Positions 1-8,293 are shown, counted from the first letter of the stretch. The stretch is 64,000 bases of DNA from an uncultured Actinomycetes bacterium (GCA_937927725.1 CALBSE010000069.1:68737-132736); one strand, 5' to 3'. Notes: generated by a model not told the origin, from the letters alone. Numbers and translations are program-made.

Positions 1-620
1 GCGGAATCAGACGTAAGCAGGAAGCGTGTGCCCATCGCGATGCCGCTGGCGCCGTAGGCAAGCGCAGCAACAAGACCGCGGCCATCGAAATAACCGCCGG
101 CAGCGACAACAGGAACTCGGCCACCAACAACGTCGACGACCTCGGGAAGGAGCAATGAAGTCGGAACCGAACCGGTATGGCCGCCACCTTCGCCGCCCTG
201 CACGAGGATGGCATCGACACCCCACTCCATGACCTTTTCGGCATGACGTTTGGCGCCAATCGACGGCATCACCTTGATGCCGTGATCATGCAAGTACTCA
301 ATGAGGTCTTTCTTCGGCGCCTGTGCAAATGACGCAACAGGAATGCCCTCGGCAACCAGAAGCTTGAGGCGATCCATGATGTCGTCGGCATCGGCGCGCA
401 TGTTCACACCAAATGGTGCGGTCGTGCGCTTCTTCGTTTCAGCAATGGCAACAACGAGTTCGTCGTAGGTCATCGTCGCTGAAGCAATGATGCCGAATGC
501 ACCTGCGTTCGACGTCGCGGAAACAAGCTTTGGGCCGGCGACCCAGCCCATACCGGTCTGGACAATCGGGTACTTCGATCCGAGGAGATCGAGCAGCGGT
601 GTCGTAAGGGCGGGATGCAT
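1..620 (-). CDS. ipdC: IpdC-like flavin oxidoreductase (nitronate monooxygenase family), 3' end outside window
   Basis: FMN-dependent TIM-barrel oxidoreductase of the 2-nitropropane dioxygenase family. The 206 visible residues show the N-terminal substrate/FMN loop QTGMGW (about 21-26), QGGEGGGHTG (141-150) and the phosphate-binding segment GASGIAMGTRF (190-200). In mycobacteria IpdC belongs to the HIP (steroid ring C/D) pathway and is proposed to desaturate a HIP-derived CoA ester. The start is the ATG at 620, which shares one base with the ipdB stop (TGATG), so the two are translationally coupled. The order echA20-ipdA-ipdB-ipdC matches the recalled M. tuberculosis Rv3550-Rv3553 block. The C-terminus runs off the left edge. 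A general nitronate monooxygenase is possible, but the context makes IpdC much likelier. Confidence 0.88.
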   Translation of the reverse strand, partial: MHPALTTPLLDLLGSKYPIVQTGMGWVAGPKLVSATSNAGAFGIIASATMTYDELVVAIAETKKRTTAPFGVNMRADADDIMDRLKLLVAEGIPVASFAQAPKKDLIEYLHDHGIKVMPSIGAKRHAEKVMEWGVDAILVQGGEGGGHTGSVPTSLLLPEVVDVVGGRVPVVAAGGYFDGRGLVAALAYGASGIAMGTRFLLTSDS

Positions 621-1378
621 CAGGCCGCCGGAAGTTCGCGGTCGCGGAACGACTTGGGATCGAGGACTTCGCGCAGCACACGGAGCTCTTCGTCAGTGGG
701 AAGTCGAGTCGTCGGGATGTCGGAAGGAATGATCAGTTCGAAAGAACATGCTGCAACGACATCGTCGATCGAGACGCCAGGATGCAACGAGGCAACGCGC
801 ATGCGGTGATCGGGAGTGTTGAAGTCGTACACCGCGAGGTTCGTCACAACGCGACGAAGTTCGTGATGGGCCTTGACCCAATCGCCGAGTTCGGCCGCAC
901 GGTCGTAACCAATGCCGGAAACCGTGTCGACCTTTTCAACAAACACGCGATTGGTCTGATTGCCGATGAAGTACGAAGTGGTGTGATTGATCGTGTTGCC
1001 AGGAGCGCCACGTACACCGAGCAGCTGCGACTTCGGCTTGTTCCAGTCGCCGATGTTGGCGATGTTCTGGTTGCCGTAGGAATCGATCTGGCTTGCGCCC
1101 ATCACCACGTGGCGACGACCACCCCAAAGGGTGTCGAACACCGAGCGGAATGGGATCCAGCCTTCGACCTGCTTGTCGGTGCCGCCGACGGGGAGGTCGT
1201 TGGCAACAAAGAATGCTTCGCCGTCGCTCACAAGGAGGTCGGGTTCGAAAGTTGCGCGAGCAAGGCGAGCGCCGAGCATGGGAATCGTTCCCATGCCGGA
1301 GGCGAAGATTTCTCCATCGCCACGGAACGTGTCGGCCACCGCTACGACACAGATTTCACCAAGGGTTGCATCGCTCAT
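620..1378 (-). CDS. ipdB: IpdB, beta subunit of the steroid ring-C opening hydrolase IpdAB
   Basis: Class I CoA-transferase-like subunit of 252 residues, the usual IpdB length. IpdAB acts as a hydrolase rather than a CoA transferase and opens the last steroid ring of COCHEA-CoA, a late HIP-pathway intermediate in the cytoplasm. The N-terminus has the beta-subunit pattern of a short helix, then GTIPMLGARLAR and an EPDLLVSDGEA segment. The ATG at 1378 overlaps the ipdA stop by 4 bp, and the stop overlaps the ipdC start by 1 bp, so subunits are made from one mRNA. Identity rests on resemblance plus the adjacent IpdA, EchA20 and IpdC. Another CoA-transferase beta subunit is the main alternative. 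Confidence 0.9.
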   Translation of the reverse strand: MSDATLGEICVVAVADTFRGDGEIFASGMGTIPMLGARLARATFEPDLLVSDGEAFFVANDLPVGGTDKQVEGWIPFRSVFDTLWGGRRHVVMGASQIDSYGNQNIANIGDWNKPKSQLLGVRGAPGNTINHTTSYFIGNQTNRVFVEKVDTVSGIGYDRAAELGDWVKAHHELRRVVTNLAVYDFNTPDHRMRVASLHPGVSIDDVVAACSFELIIPSDIPTTRLPTDEELRVLREVLDPKSFRDRELPAA

Positions 1379-2232
1379 CGGGCTGCCACCGCCTTTTGGT
1401 AGTCGGCTTCAGAGCCGGAGAGATAGGTGTCAACAAAGGCCTTCCAAGTTTCTGGATCCTTCGCTGCGTCGGCGTATTCCTTCTGGAACTTTTCGTCGCG
1501 CTCGTAATCGGGCTGACAGTTCGTGAAGTGCGCGCCATTTGGAGCTTCGATCACACCGTCGACCATCGAACGATTGATCTTCATGGTGTGAATCGTGCCG
1601 TTCTTCAACAGATCTTCTGTGGGAACAATCTTTTCGACGGACATGAACCGACGGCCGACTGCAGCCGCGTTCAAGAAAAGGTCGTCGAAGTAAAGGTCCG
1701 GGCCAAGGAACTGTGCATTCCCGCGCTCATCGGCGCGATTGAGATGCACAAACGCGGCGTCGAGATTGAGGGCCGGCACCGCAAGGAGTTCTTCGCCATC
1801 GGCGTAGGGCGACTTGACCGTGCGCAGGCTCGGATCATTCTTTACGACGTCGGAACCAAGACCAGCGCGAGTGGGAAGGAATGGAAGGCGAAGCGACGCG
1901 GCGTAGAGGCCCCACTGCAACATGCCTTCGTCGTATTCGACGACCTCAGGGATGGTGCCGTTCTGACGAGCAGCACGGAAATGAGGTTCAAGCGCAATCG
2001 AGTCGAGCGACACGAAGCCATACACAAGTCGCTTGACCTTTCCGGCCGCGCACAGCAGGCCAACGTCGGGACCGCCGTAGGAAACGATGGTGAGGTCTTT
2101 GAGGTCAGTGCGAAGGAGAGCTCGCACCAGCGACATCGGCTTGCGGCGCGAGCCCCAACCACCGATGCCGATGGTCATTCCATCGGAGAGCGTTGCGACC
2201 GCTTCATCTTCGGTCATGTGCTTGTCAGCCAT
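1375..2232 (-). CDS. ipdA: IpdA, alpha subunit of the steroid ring-C opening hydrolase IpdAB
   Basis: Class I CoA-transferase-like alpha subunit, 285 residues. It carries the glycine-rich CoA-binding turn IGIGGWGSRRKPM near residues 22-34, then SYGGPDVGLL and GLYAASLRLPFLPTRAGLG, the segment typical of IpdA/GctA-type subunits. With IpdB it hydrolytically opens ring C of a HIP-derived CoA ester. The start ATG at 2232 directly abuts the echA20 stop (TAA-ATG), and the stop overlaps ipdB by 4 bp (ATGA), a tight four-gene operon. I see no frameshift or truncation. The main uncertainty is substrate, since glutaconate CoA-transferases share the fold. Confidence 0.9.
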   Translation of the reverse strand: MADKHMTEDEAVATLSDGMTIGIGGWGSRRKPMSLVRALLRTDLKDLTIVSYGGPDVGLLCAAGKVKRLVYGFVSLDSIALEPHFRAARQNGTIPEVVEYDEGMLQWGLYAASLRLPFLPTRAGLGSDVVKNDPSLRTVKSPYADGEELLAVPALNLDAAFVHLNRADERGNAQFLGPDLYFDDLFLNAAAVGRRFMSVEKIVPTEDLLKNGTIHTMKINRSMVDGVIEAPNGAHFTNCQPDYERDEKFQKEYADAAKDPETWKAFVDTYLSGSEADYQKAVAAR

Positions 2233-3024
2233 TTACTTCTTTCCCTTCTCGGACTCGGTTTCTCCACTGGAGCCTGCAGTCTTTCCTTCGGCGACAAAGT
2301 CGTCGCGCAGTTCGTCGGATACACCAGAAAGATTGAGTTCGAACGTAAAGCCCTGTTCGAATCGGTAGGACTTCTTGACATCCCAAAGGTCGATGCCATT
2401 GAGGCTTTCCTTCGCAGCGCGGATCACCGTGGGCGACTTCGCTGCGATGTTGCCGGCGATTTCACGAGCAGCAGCAATGAGTTCGTCACGAGGAACCACC
2501 CGGGAGACGGAACCCCATGCATGCAGTTGTTGCGCTGTTGCGTTGGCCGATGTGTAGACCATCTCGCGCATCTTGTGCTGTGGGACGAGTCGCGAAAGGT
2601 GAGTGGCGGCGCCAAGTGCTCCGCGATCCACCTCGGGAAGACCAAAGAACGCGTCGTCAGAGGCCACGATGACATCGGCATTGCCGACGAGGCCGATACC
2701 ACCACCGACACAGAAGCCAGCGACCGCAGCCACGACCGGAACCTCACACTCGTAGACCGCCGCAAAGGCGTGGTAGCAGCCCTTGTTGGCCCCGATGAGA
2801 GCGTCGAAGCCTTCAGTGTTCTGCATTTCCTTGATGTCGACGCCAGCATTGAACCCGCGCCCCTCAGAACGAAGAATCACGGCCCGGACATTGCGATCGG
2901 CGCCAAGTCGGCGGATCTCGTCGCCGAGCTGGAACCACTCAGCCACAGTGAGGGCGTTAACCGGTGGACAGTTCTGCACGACCTCGGCAATGCCGTCCGT
3001 GCCAATGGTGACTTCGATACCCAT
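2233..3024 (-). CDS. echA20: EchA20-like enoyl-CoA hydratase/isomerase family ring-D hydrolase
   Basis: Crotonase-fold protein of 263 residues, the first gene of the echA20-ipdABC operon. In mycobacteria EchA20 hydrolytically opens steroid ring D of HIEC-CoA, just before IpdAB opens ring C. The oxyanion-hole segments are visible: GFNAGVDIKEM (about 57-67) and CVGGGIGLVGNADV (about 107-120). The start ATG at 3024 lies 9 nt from a TANNNT hexamer (TAGCGT), a near-leaderless arrangement; no Shine-Dalgarno was seen. It is divergent from the SDR at 3115 with 90 bp between. A general crotonase is possible, but position beside ipdA decides the call. Confidence 0.88.
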   Translation of the reverse strand: MGIEVTIGTDGIAEVVQNCPPVNALTVAEWFQLGDEIRRLGADRNVRAVILRSEGRGFNAGVDIKEMQNTEGFDALIGANKGCYHAFAAVYECEVPVVAAVAGFCVGGGIGLVGNADVIVASDDAFFGLPEVDRGALGAATHLSRLVPQHKMREMVYTSANATAQQLHAWGSVSRVVPRDELIAAAREIAGNIAAKSPTVIRAAKESLNGIDLWDVKKSYRFEQGFTFELNLSGVSDELRDDFVAEGKTAGSSGETESEKGKK

Positions 3025-3102
3025 AGAGGCCCGACGCTAGCCGGTGACCTGCCAATCGTCAGATGGGCGAGGCCCTTCGAGGAGCCTTCCCGGGCCCCGT
3101 TG

Positions 3103-3108
3103 TAGGGT
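3103..3108 (+). promoter_or_regulatory. Leaderless -10 element for the SDR at 3115
   Basis: TAGGGT followed by 6 nt and then ATG, so the transcription start should fall at or beside the A of the start codon. No Shine-Dalgarno is present. The same spacing recurs at many starts in this window. Confidence 0.5.
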
Positions 3109-3114
3109 TCGCTT

Positions 3115-3870
3115 ATGGCGCTTGAAATCGACCTCTCGGGACGTTCCGTCCTCATCACCGGTGGCACCAAAGGCGTCGGCCGAGGGATCGCCCAGCGGTT
3201 CTCCGATGCCGGCGCAACGGTCATTGTCTGTGCTCGACGCGACGCCGAGAATCCTCTTCCGGCTGACTGGCATTTCATCTCCGCCGACCTTCGTGACGGC
3301 GAGGCCGCCTACGCCGCAGTCGACGCCGCCTTCGCCATCGCCGGTCGTCTTGATTGCGTTGTGAACAATGCCGGTGGATCGCCTCCCGCCGATTCGGCCG
3401 AGGCACCACCGAAGTTCACGCAGCGAATCGTCGAACTGAATCTGCTTGCCCCCTATTACGTTGCCCAGCGCGCTTACCACCACATGTCGAGCCAGGCCGG
3501 CGGCGGCTCGATCGTCAACATCGGCAGCGTTGTCGCGAATCGTCCCTCGCCCACCACTGCGGCCTACGGCGCAGCGAAAGCGGGTCTCCTGCAGTTGACG
3601 ACCACCCTCGCCATGGAGTGGGCCCCCACTGTTCGCGTCAACACCATCACCGTTGGTCTCATTCTCACCGAACAAGCCGCCCTCTTCTATGGCGAGGGCG
3701 CGGAACGCGAGCGAATCGAGTCCGGAATTCCGATGGGCCGCTTCGCCATGCCGTCCGATGTTGGCGACATCGCCGTGTACTTAGCCAGCGATTTGGCGAG
3801 CTATGTGACTGGTGCGGAAATCGCTGCACATGGCGGTGGCGAACGCCCGCCATTCCTCGGCGCCGACTGA
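3115..3870 (+). CDS. Short-chain dehydrogenase/reductase beside the ipd operon
   Basis: Classical SDR of 251 residues. The cofactor motif TGGTKGVGRG is near residues 15-24, NNAGG near 85-89, and the catalytic YxxxK as YGAAK near 155-159. It resembles the SDRs encoded next to echA20 in mycobacteria (Rv3549c type), so a hydroxyacyl-CoA or hydroxysteroid dehydrogenase role in steroid degradation is likely, but the exact substrate is unknown. It is divergent from echA20 and lies 3 bp upstream of the kinase-like gene at 3874, probably co-transcribed. The start follows a TAGGGT hexamer and looks leaderless. Confidence 0.8.
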   Translation: MALEIDLSGRSVLITGGTKGVGRGIAQRFSDAGATVIVCARRDAENPLPADWHFISADLRDGEAAYAAVDAAFAIAGRLDCVVNNAGGSPPADSAEAPPKFTQRIVELNLLAPYYVAQRAYHHMSSQAGGGSIVNIGSVVANRPSPTTAAYGAAKAGLLQLTTTLAMEWAPTVRVNTITVGLILTEQAALFYGEGAERERIESGIPMGRFAMPSDVGDIAVYLASDLASYVTGAEIAAHGGGERPPFLGAD

Positions 3871-3873
3871 CCC

Positions 3874-5235
3874 ATGAGCGAACAACCACGTCAGGACACC
3901 GAGCAGGTTCAGGTCTGGCTCGAGGCAAACTTCGGTGGCACTGTCACTTCGATTTGGCGCCAACCGCGATGGCGCCCGGTGTGGTTCGCTGAAGTTGAAC
4001 GTGATGGGCAATCTCATTCGCTCGTGGTGCGCGGCGATCGCACCGATATGCCACTCATCTTTCCGTTGCGCCACGAGATGACGCTTCAGGCGATGTTGCA
4101 CGAACGCGACATCCCCACACCAGCGGTGCACGGCTGGATCGATGAGCCGATGGCCTATGTCATGGATCGCGTTGGTGGTCAGCAGCATTTCGAGAACACG
4201 TCTGATGCCGATCGCGCGTCGGCCGTCGATGACTATTTGCAGATTCTCGCCCGCATGCACGCGCTCGACGTTGAACCATTCGCAACAGCGGGCATCATGC
4301 GCGCCGAATCACCGGAACTCTCCGGACTCCTCGGACTGCGCCAGTACGAATCGGTCTATCGCTCAACGAAAAACGGACCCGATCCGTTCATGGAGTTTTG
4401 CTTGGGTTGGTTGCGTCGCAATCCCCCACAGTCGAAGGGCCGCGAATCGGTCATTTGTTGGGATTCAGGGCAGTTCCACAACGAAAACGGAAAGATCGTG
4501 GCGGTACTCGATCTTGAGATCGGACACATCGGCGACCCAATGATGGATCTCGCTGCATGGCGAATGCGCGACACCATCGTCGGCTACGGCGACTTCCCTG
4601 CGCTCTACGCGCGCTACGAAGAACTCTCTGGAACCGAAATCGATCTCGACGCGCTTATGCGTCATCACTTTGCTTTCACCCTCACCAACCAACTTGCTCT
4701 TGGTCAGGCAGTTCGTCGACCGAACGTCGACACCGACCTCATGACCAATATGCAGTGGTGCTACGAAACCAATCTCTTTGCTACTGAAGCGCTTGCGGAA
4801 ATTCTGCAGGTCGAACTTCCGACTGTCGATGAACCCGAGGTTCGCGAGGGACGAGCATCGACTCCGGTCGAGCACATGGCCACGGTGCTCAAATCGCTTT
4901 CCGTTGGCGACGGTGCTGTCGATGATGAATTTCTCAAGTACCGATTGCGGGCGCTATTCCGAGAAGCGCGCCACGCAGCACGCGCCATTGAAATCGGCGA
5001 TCAGGTCAGCCATGACGACCTCGATGACCTTCACCAACTACTCGGCCATCGTCCTGCCGACTGGTTCACGGGCGAAGCCGAACTTGAAACGTTCGTGCTC
5101 GCCGATGCCGAAACGGGAACTTTCGACGAGGAACTTCTCGTGCTGTTCCACAAGCGCAATCTGCGGGCCCACCAACTTCTCGGGCCACCGGGATCGGCGA
5201 TGGCTACCCATCTACCGATCCAGACGTTCCGCTGA
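3874..5235 (+). CDS. APH/ACAD10-type phosphotransferase with a variant catalytic loop
   Basis: Protein-kinase-like phosphotransferase of the aminoglycoside phosphotransferase (APH) family, 453 residues, longer than the usual 340-380 because of a C-terminal extension. The catalytic loop reads ICWDSGQFHN rather than the usual HGDxxxxN, and it is followed by the Mg-binding VLDLEIGHIGDPMMDLA. Thus the general-base Asp is present, but the preceding His/Gly and the Asn spacing differ. In this context a hydroxyacyl-CoA kinase, as known for ACAD10/11 and LvaA, is more plausible than drug resistance; this is inference. It follows the SDR by 3 bp, faces ipdF, and may have lost activity. Confidence 0.72.
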   Translation: MSEQPRQDTEQVQVWLEANFGGTVTSIWRQPRWRPVWFAEVERDGQSHSLVVRGDRTDMPLIFPLRHEMTLQAMLHERDIPTPAVHGWIDEPMAYVMDRVGGQQHFENTSDADRASAVDDYLQILARMHALDVEPFATAGIMRAESPELSGLLGLRQYESVYRSTKNGPDPFMEFCLGWLRRNPPQSKGRESVICWDSGQFHNENGKIVAVLDLEIGHIGDPMMDLAAWRMRDTIVGYGDFPALYARYEELSGTEIDLDALMRHHFAFTLTNQLALGQAVRRPNVDTDLMTNMQWCYETNLFATEALAEILQVELPTVDEPEVREGRASTPVEHMATVLKSLSVGDGAVDDEFLKYRLRALFREARHAARAIEIGDQVSHDDLDDLHQLLGHRPADWFTGEAELETFVLADAETGTFDEELLVLFHKRNLRAHQLLGPPGSAMATHLPIQTFR

Positions 5236-5245
5236 ATTTCGGGCG

Positions 5246-5263
5246 AGGTGCGCTCGGGCACCT
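5246..5263. terminator. Weak hairpin between convergent genes
   Basis: Inverted repeat AGGTGC/GCACCT with a 6-nt loop, located between the kinase stop at 5235 and the ipdF stop at 5279. It has no U-tract on either strand, so a terminator role is tentative. Confidence 0.35.
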
Positions 5264-5278
5264 ACACCCAGGGTGTCG

Positions 5279-6040
5279 TTAGGCGCGCTGACTGCTCACC
5301 GACACGATTTCGCCGGTCATGTATGAGCTGTAATCAGACGCGAGGAACATCATGACGTTGGCAACTTCCCACGGCTCTGCCGCGCGGCCGAATGCTTCAC
5401 GCTTCGTGAGTTCCGCAAGAGTTTCTTCCGTTGTGGCCTTGGCCAAGAACGGATGCATCGCAAGGCTCGGGGCAACTGCATTGATGCGAACATCGTGCGG
5501 TGCGGCTTCAATTGCCGCGCAACGGGTAAGCGCCATTACGCCGGCCTTTGCTGCGGCGTAATGAGCCTGACCTTCTTGAGCGCGCCAACCAAGCACCGAC
5601 GCGTTGTTGACGATCACGCCGCCACCATTGGCGTAGAGGTACGTCATCTCGGCACGCATGCAGCGGAATGTTCCGTTAAGGGTGACGTCAAGCACGAGGC
5701 TCCACTGATCGTCGGTCATGTCGACGATCGGCACTTCACCGCCGAGGCCAGCGTTGTTAATGAACACGTCGATGCCACCAAGCGCCGCTGCAGCACCTTG
5801 AACGAGCGCCTGAACATCAGACTCGACGGTGACGTCGCAGGGAATGCCGACGACACCGAGTTCGGCGGCTGATTCGGCGCAGCGACGCTCGTGCTTGTCA
5901 GAAATGACAACTTGCGCGCCTTCTTCGATTGCACGCTTCGCGGCCTGGAAACCAATACCCGTTCCCGCCGCAGCAGTGACGAGCACCTTCTTGCCGGCAA
6001 GAAGTCCGTGCCCATTGACATATGTCGGTGTTGTGCTCAT
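5279..6040 (-). CDS. ipdF: IpdF-like hydroxyacyl-CoA dehydrogenase (SDR)
   Basis: SDR of 253 residues closely resembling the recalled mycobacterial IpdF (Rv3559c). Shared marks are the GHGLLAGKKVLVTAAAGTG start with an unusual TAAAGTGIG cofactor loop, NNAGLGG, VIVNNASVLGWRAQ and YAAAKAGVMALTRC around the catalytic Tyr/Lys, and ASDYSSYMTGE near the C-terminus. IpdF oxidises a 5-hydroxy HIP-derived CoA ester. The ATG overlaps the fadE30 stop by 4 bp, the same order as the mycobacterial fadE30-ipdF pair. It is the last gene of a three-gene operon starting at 8135. Confidence 0.9.
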   Translation of the reverse strand: MSTTPTYVNGHGLLAGKKVLVTAAAGTGIGFQAAKRAIEEGAQVVISDKHERRCAESAAELGVVGIPCDVTVESDVQALVQGAAAALGGIDVFINNAGLGGEVPIVDMTDDQWSLVLDVTLNGTFRCMRAEMTYLYANGGGVIVNNASVLGWRAQEGQAHYAAAKAGVMALTRCAAIEAAPHDVRINAVAPSLAMHPFLAKATTEETLAELTKREAFGRAAEPWEVANVMMFLASDYSSYMTGEIVSVSSQRA

Positions 6041-7221
6041 GCGGGGTTTGGCTCCTTGGGCAGGCCAAGCACGCGTTCACCCAACACATTGCGTTGGATT
6101 TCGTTGCTGCCGCCGTAAATGGTTTCGGATCGAGTGAACAAGAACATCTTTTGGTCAAGCGTGAGCTCGTAGGGAAAGCCTTCAGCGATCTGCGATTCGA
6201 TGCCGCCAATATCCATGGCGAGTTCGCCGAGGTCGCGATGCCACGTTCCCCAAAACAACTTGGAGATCGAAGCTTCGGGACCGGGAACACCCGAGCCCAT
6301 CGAACGCAATGCATTCCATTGCATGAGCTTGAGCCCGGTGTAAGCCTCGGCAAGGCGCTGACGCATGAGCGGGTTCGCAGCCGAACCCTTCTTCTTTGCT
6401 TCAGCAATGAGGTTGTCGAGTTCGCGTTCGAAACCAACCTGCTGCGCCAGCGTTGAGATACCGCGCTCGAGTGCAAGCAAGTCCATCGCAACACCCCAGC
6501 CCTTGCCCGGTTCGCCAACGATGAGCCCAGCTTCGGTCACTGCATCACTAAAGAACACCTCATTGAATTCGCCGCCACCGGTGATCTGTTCAATGATGCG
6601 GGCTTCAACGCCGGGCTGATCCATCGGGACAAGAAGGAATGACAGGCCCTTGTGCCGCGCCGAGCCTGATTCGGTGCGAGCAACAACGAAACACCAATGC
6701 GAAACGTGGGCCAATGAGGTCCATACCTTCTGACCATTGATGATCCACTGATCCCCAGCGAGAACGGCTCGGGTCTGCACATTGGCGAGATCGGAACCAG
6801 CGTTGGGTTCCGAATACCCCTGACACCAGCGCTCGTCACCACTGAGAATCGGCGGGAGAAAGCGCTCGCACTGTTCGGGTGTGCCGTGCTCGATCAGCGT
6901 GGGGCCAAGAAGGTTCTCGCCCATGTGATTGACGCGACCAGGGGCCTGAGCTCGTGCGTATTCCTCGGCCCAAATGATCTGCTGGCCAACGGTGGCGTTA
7001 CGCCCGCCAAATTCGGTGGGCCAACCCAGTCCGATCCAGCCGGCGGCGCCCAGCACCTTTTCCCAGCGTTCTCGGATCTCAAATCCGACTTCTTCATCGC
7101 CGGGGCCACCGCGCCCCTTCAGGGACGCGAATTCTCCGACGAGGTTTTCGGCCAGCCATGACTTGGCAGCGGCACGGAATTCCTCGTCGGAGACGGTCGA
7201 GACATCTACGGGAAGGGCCAT
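6037..7221 (-). CDS. fadE30: FadE30-like acyl-CoA dehydrogenase
   Basis: Acyl-CoA dehydrogenase of 394 residues. FAD/substrate motifs are GYSEPNAGSDLA (135-146) and KVWTSLA (165-171), with a probable catalytic Glu252 in LERG and the C-terminal YGGSNEIQRN. In mycobacteria FadE30 acts on the HIP-CoA propionyl side chain. The call rests on resemblance and on the 4-bp overlap with ipdF, a conserved pair. The start ATG at 7221 lies 6 nt after TAAAGT, so it may also be made from an internal leaderless transcript; it lies 20 bp after the upstream amidohydrolase-like gene. Confidence 0.85.
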   Translation of the reverse strand: MALPVDVSTVSDEEFRAAAKSWLAENLVGEFASLKGRGGPGDEEVGFEIRERWEKVLGAAGWIGLGWPTEFGGRNATVGQQIIWAEEYARAQAPGRVNHMGENLLGPTLIEHGTPEQCERFLPPILSGDERWCQGYSEPNAGSDLANVQTRAVLAGDQWIINGQKVWTSLAHVSHWCFVVARTESGSARHKGLSFLLVPMDQPGVEARIIEQITGGGEFNEVFFSDAVTEAGLIVGEPGKGWGVAMDLLALERGISTLAQQVGFERELDNLIAEAKKKGSAANPLMRQRLAEAYTGLKLMQWNALRSMGSGVPGPEASISKLFWGTWHRDLGELAMDIGGIESQIAEGFPYELTLDQKMFLFTRSETIYGGSNEIQRNVLGERVLGLPKEPNPA

Positions 7222-7227
7222 GGGCCC

Positions 7228-7233
7228 ACTTTA
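7228..7233 (-). promoter_or_regulatory. Possible internal leaderless -10 for fadE30
   Basis: On the minus strand TAAAGT, 6 nt, then the fadE30 ATG. It sits in the 20-bp gap after the amidohydrolase-like gene and could give fadE30-ipdF a separate leaderless transcript. Confidence 0.35.
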
Positions 7234-7241
7234 GGACCCGA

Positions 7242-8135
7242 TCAATCCAGCTTCAGAACTCGGGCCGCATTGTCGTGGAGGAACTTCGGCCAAACATTGT
7301 CATTGAACGGCACATCACGCATTTCGGTCATGATCCGCTGCAGCGAAAGTCCCATAGGGAAATAGCCGGCGTAGATGATCTTGTCGGCGCCGCGAGTATT
7401 CGCGTAGTCGATGATGCGGGGGTCGTAATGCTTGGGGGCAAAGGCCGAGGTCGAGTAGTGCAGACCCGGCCATTTGAGCATGAGCTTCACCATGAGTTCG
7501 GTCCAGGGCTGGCAGCCGTGACGCGAGACATAGGTGAGTTCGGGAAAGTCGTACATGACTTCGTCGACATGCTCGACGTGCTGACACTGGAACTTGAGAC
7601 GCGGACCGGGAATGCCGGTGCAGACGAACACCGGAATGTCGAGCTCGCAGGCCTTGGCATAGATCGGGTACATCTTCTTGTCGTTGATCGCTACCTGCGG
7701 GAAACAACCTGCCGGGAACATGCTGATGGAACGCACGCCCCAGGTTTCGTAGGCGCGAACGATATTTTCGATTCCGGCCATGCCGTCGTTGGGATCGGCG
7801 CCAACAGAACCGACAAAGCGTCCGGGATAGCGCTTGAGCGCTTCTTCACCAGTTGCCTCACCTTGTCCTTCACGGTGGCCAACGCCGACCATGCCAATAG
7901 AGACGCCACACTTGTCCATCTGGTCAAGGGTGTAGCCAACCGGATCGTCGGTTTCGCGAACTTCTTTTTCCTTATCCGGCGGAGCCTTGAACATGTACTC
8001 GGCCGGAAACTCAAACTCTTCTTTGGACTGCGAGTCCTTGGTCTGCTTGGTAATGAACTCGTACTGCGCTTTCAGATCTTTCGCCGGAAAGCCAATCATC
8101 GTGTCGATGACCGGAACGTCGGTCGGCATAGCCAT
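7242..8135 (-). CDS. Amidohydrolase-2 family protein lacking metal ligands, in the fadE30-ipdF operon
   Basis: Protein of 297 residues with an amidohydrolase-2 (ACMSD-like) TIM-barrel pattern. The N-terminal HxH metal motif is replaced by VIDTMIGFP, and the usual GSDxPH metal Asp segment near the C-terminus reads YAGYFPMGL. SRHGCQPW keeps one His. A normal metal-dependent hydrolase is therefore unlikely; it may be a non-metal lyase or hydratase, or a binding subunit. It starts with ATG after an AGGGGGA ribosome site and leads the operon with fadE30 and ipdF, implying a step in steroid degradation. The exact reaction is unknown to me. Confidence 0.7.
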   Translation of the reverse strand: MAMPTDVPVIDTMIGFPAKDLKAQYEFITKQTKDSQSKEEFEFPAEYMFKAPPDKEKEVRETDDPVGYTLDQMDKCGVSIGMVGVGHREGQGEATGEEALKRYPGRFVGSVGADPNDGMAGIENIVRAYETWGVRSISMFPAGCFPQVAINDKKMYPIYAKACELDIPVFVCTGIPGPRLKFQCQHVEHVDEVMYDFPELTYVSRHGCQPWTELMVKLMLKWPGLHYSTSAFAPKHYDPRIIDYANTRGADKIIYAGYFPMGLSLQRIMTEMRDVPFNDNVWPKFLHDNAARVLKLD

Positions 8136-8171
8136 TGTGAATTCCCCCTGGAATCGGCAACGAGTGATTCG

Positions 8172-8185
8172 TTGACTTTTGTCAA
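8172..8185. promoter_or_regulatory. Inverted repeat TTGAC-N4-GTCAA upstream of the fadE30 operon
   Basis: Perfect 5-bp inverted repeat with a 4-bp spacer, 37 bp upstream of the ATG at 8135. It could be a small operator, or the TTGAC half could be a -35 element. Confidence 0.35.
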
Positions 8186-8227
8186 TCTAGGACACCACTC
8201 GCACCTCGGCGAGTTACTGCAAAAGCA

Positions 8228-8255
8228 ATGTGGGGCGGGTTACCCCGCCCCACAT
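8228..8255 (-). terminator. Rho-independent terminator of the first Liv-type operon
   Basis: Twelve-bp stem (ATGTGGGGCGGG paired with CCCGCCCCACAT) with a 4-nt loop, 39 bp after the stop of the small membrane protein. On the minus strand it is followed by a T-rich stretch (TTGCTTTTGC). Confidence 0.8.
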
Positions 8256-8293
8256 CAAGGATCCGCCACTACATCTTTTCCAGAAAGCGGTGG

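Noticed and set aside
1093..3105. A long plus-strand open frame of about 670 codons opposite ipdB, ipdA and echA20.
   Set aside because: It is antisense to three clearly conserved genes, and its translation is low-complexity Arg/His/Asp-rich with no domain pattern.
3025..3114. KstR or KstR2 boxes expected at steroid genes.
   Set aside because: No AACnnGTT or CAAGnnCTTG pattern was found here or at other divergent promoters; the AAAGCGCTTG at about 38550 lies inside the MarR coding region and does not match well.
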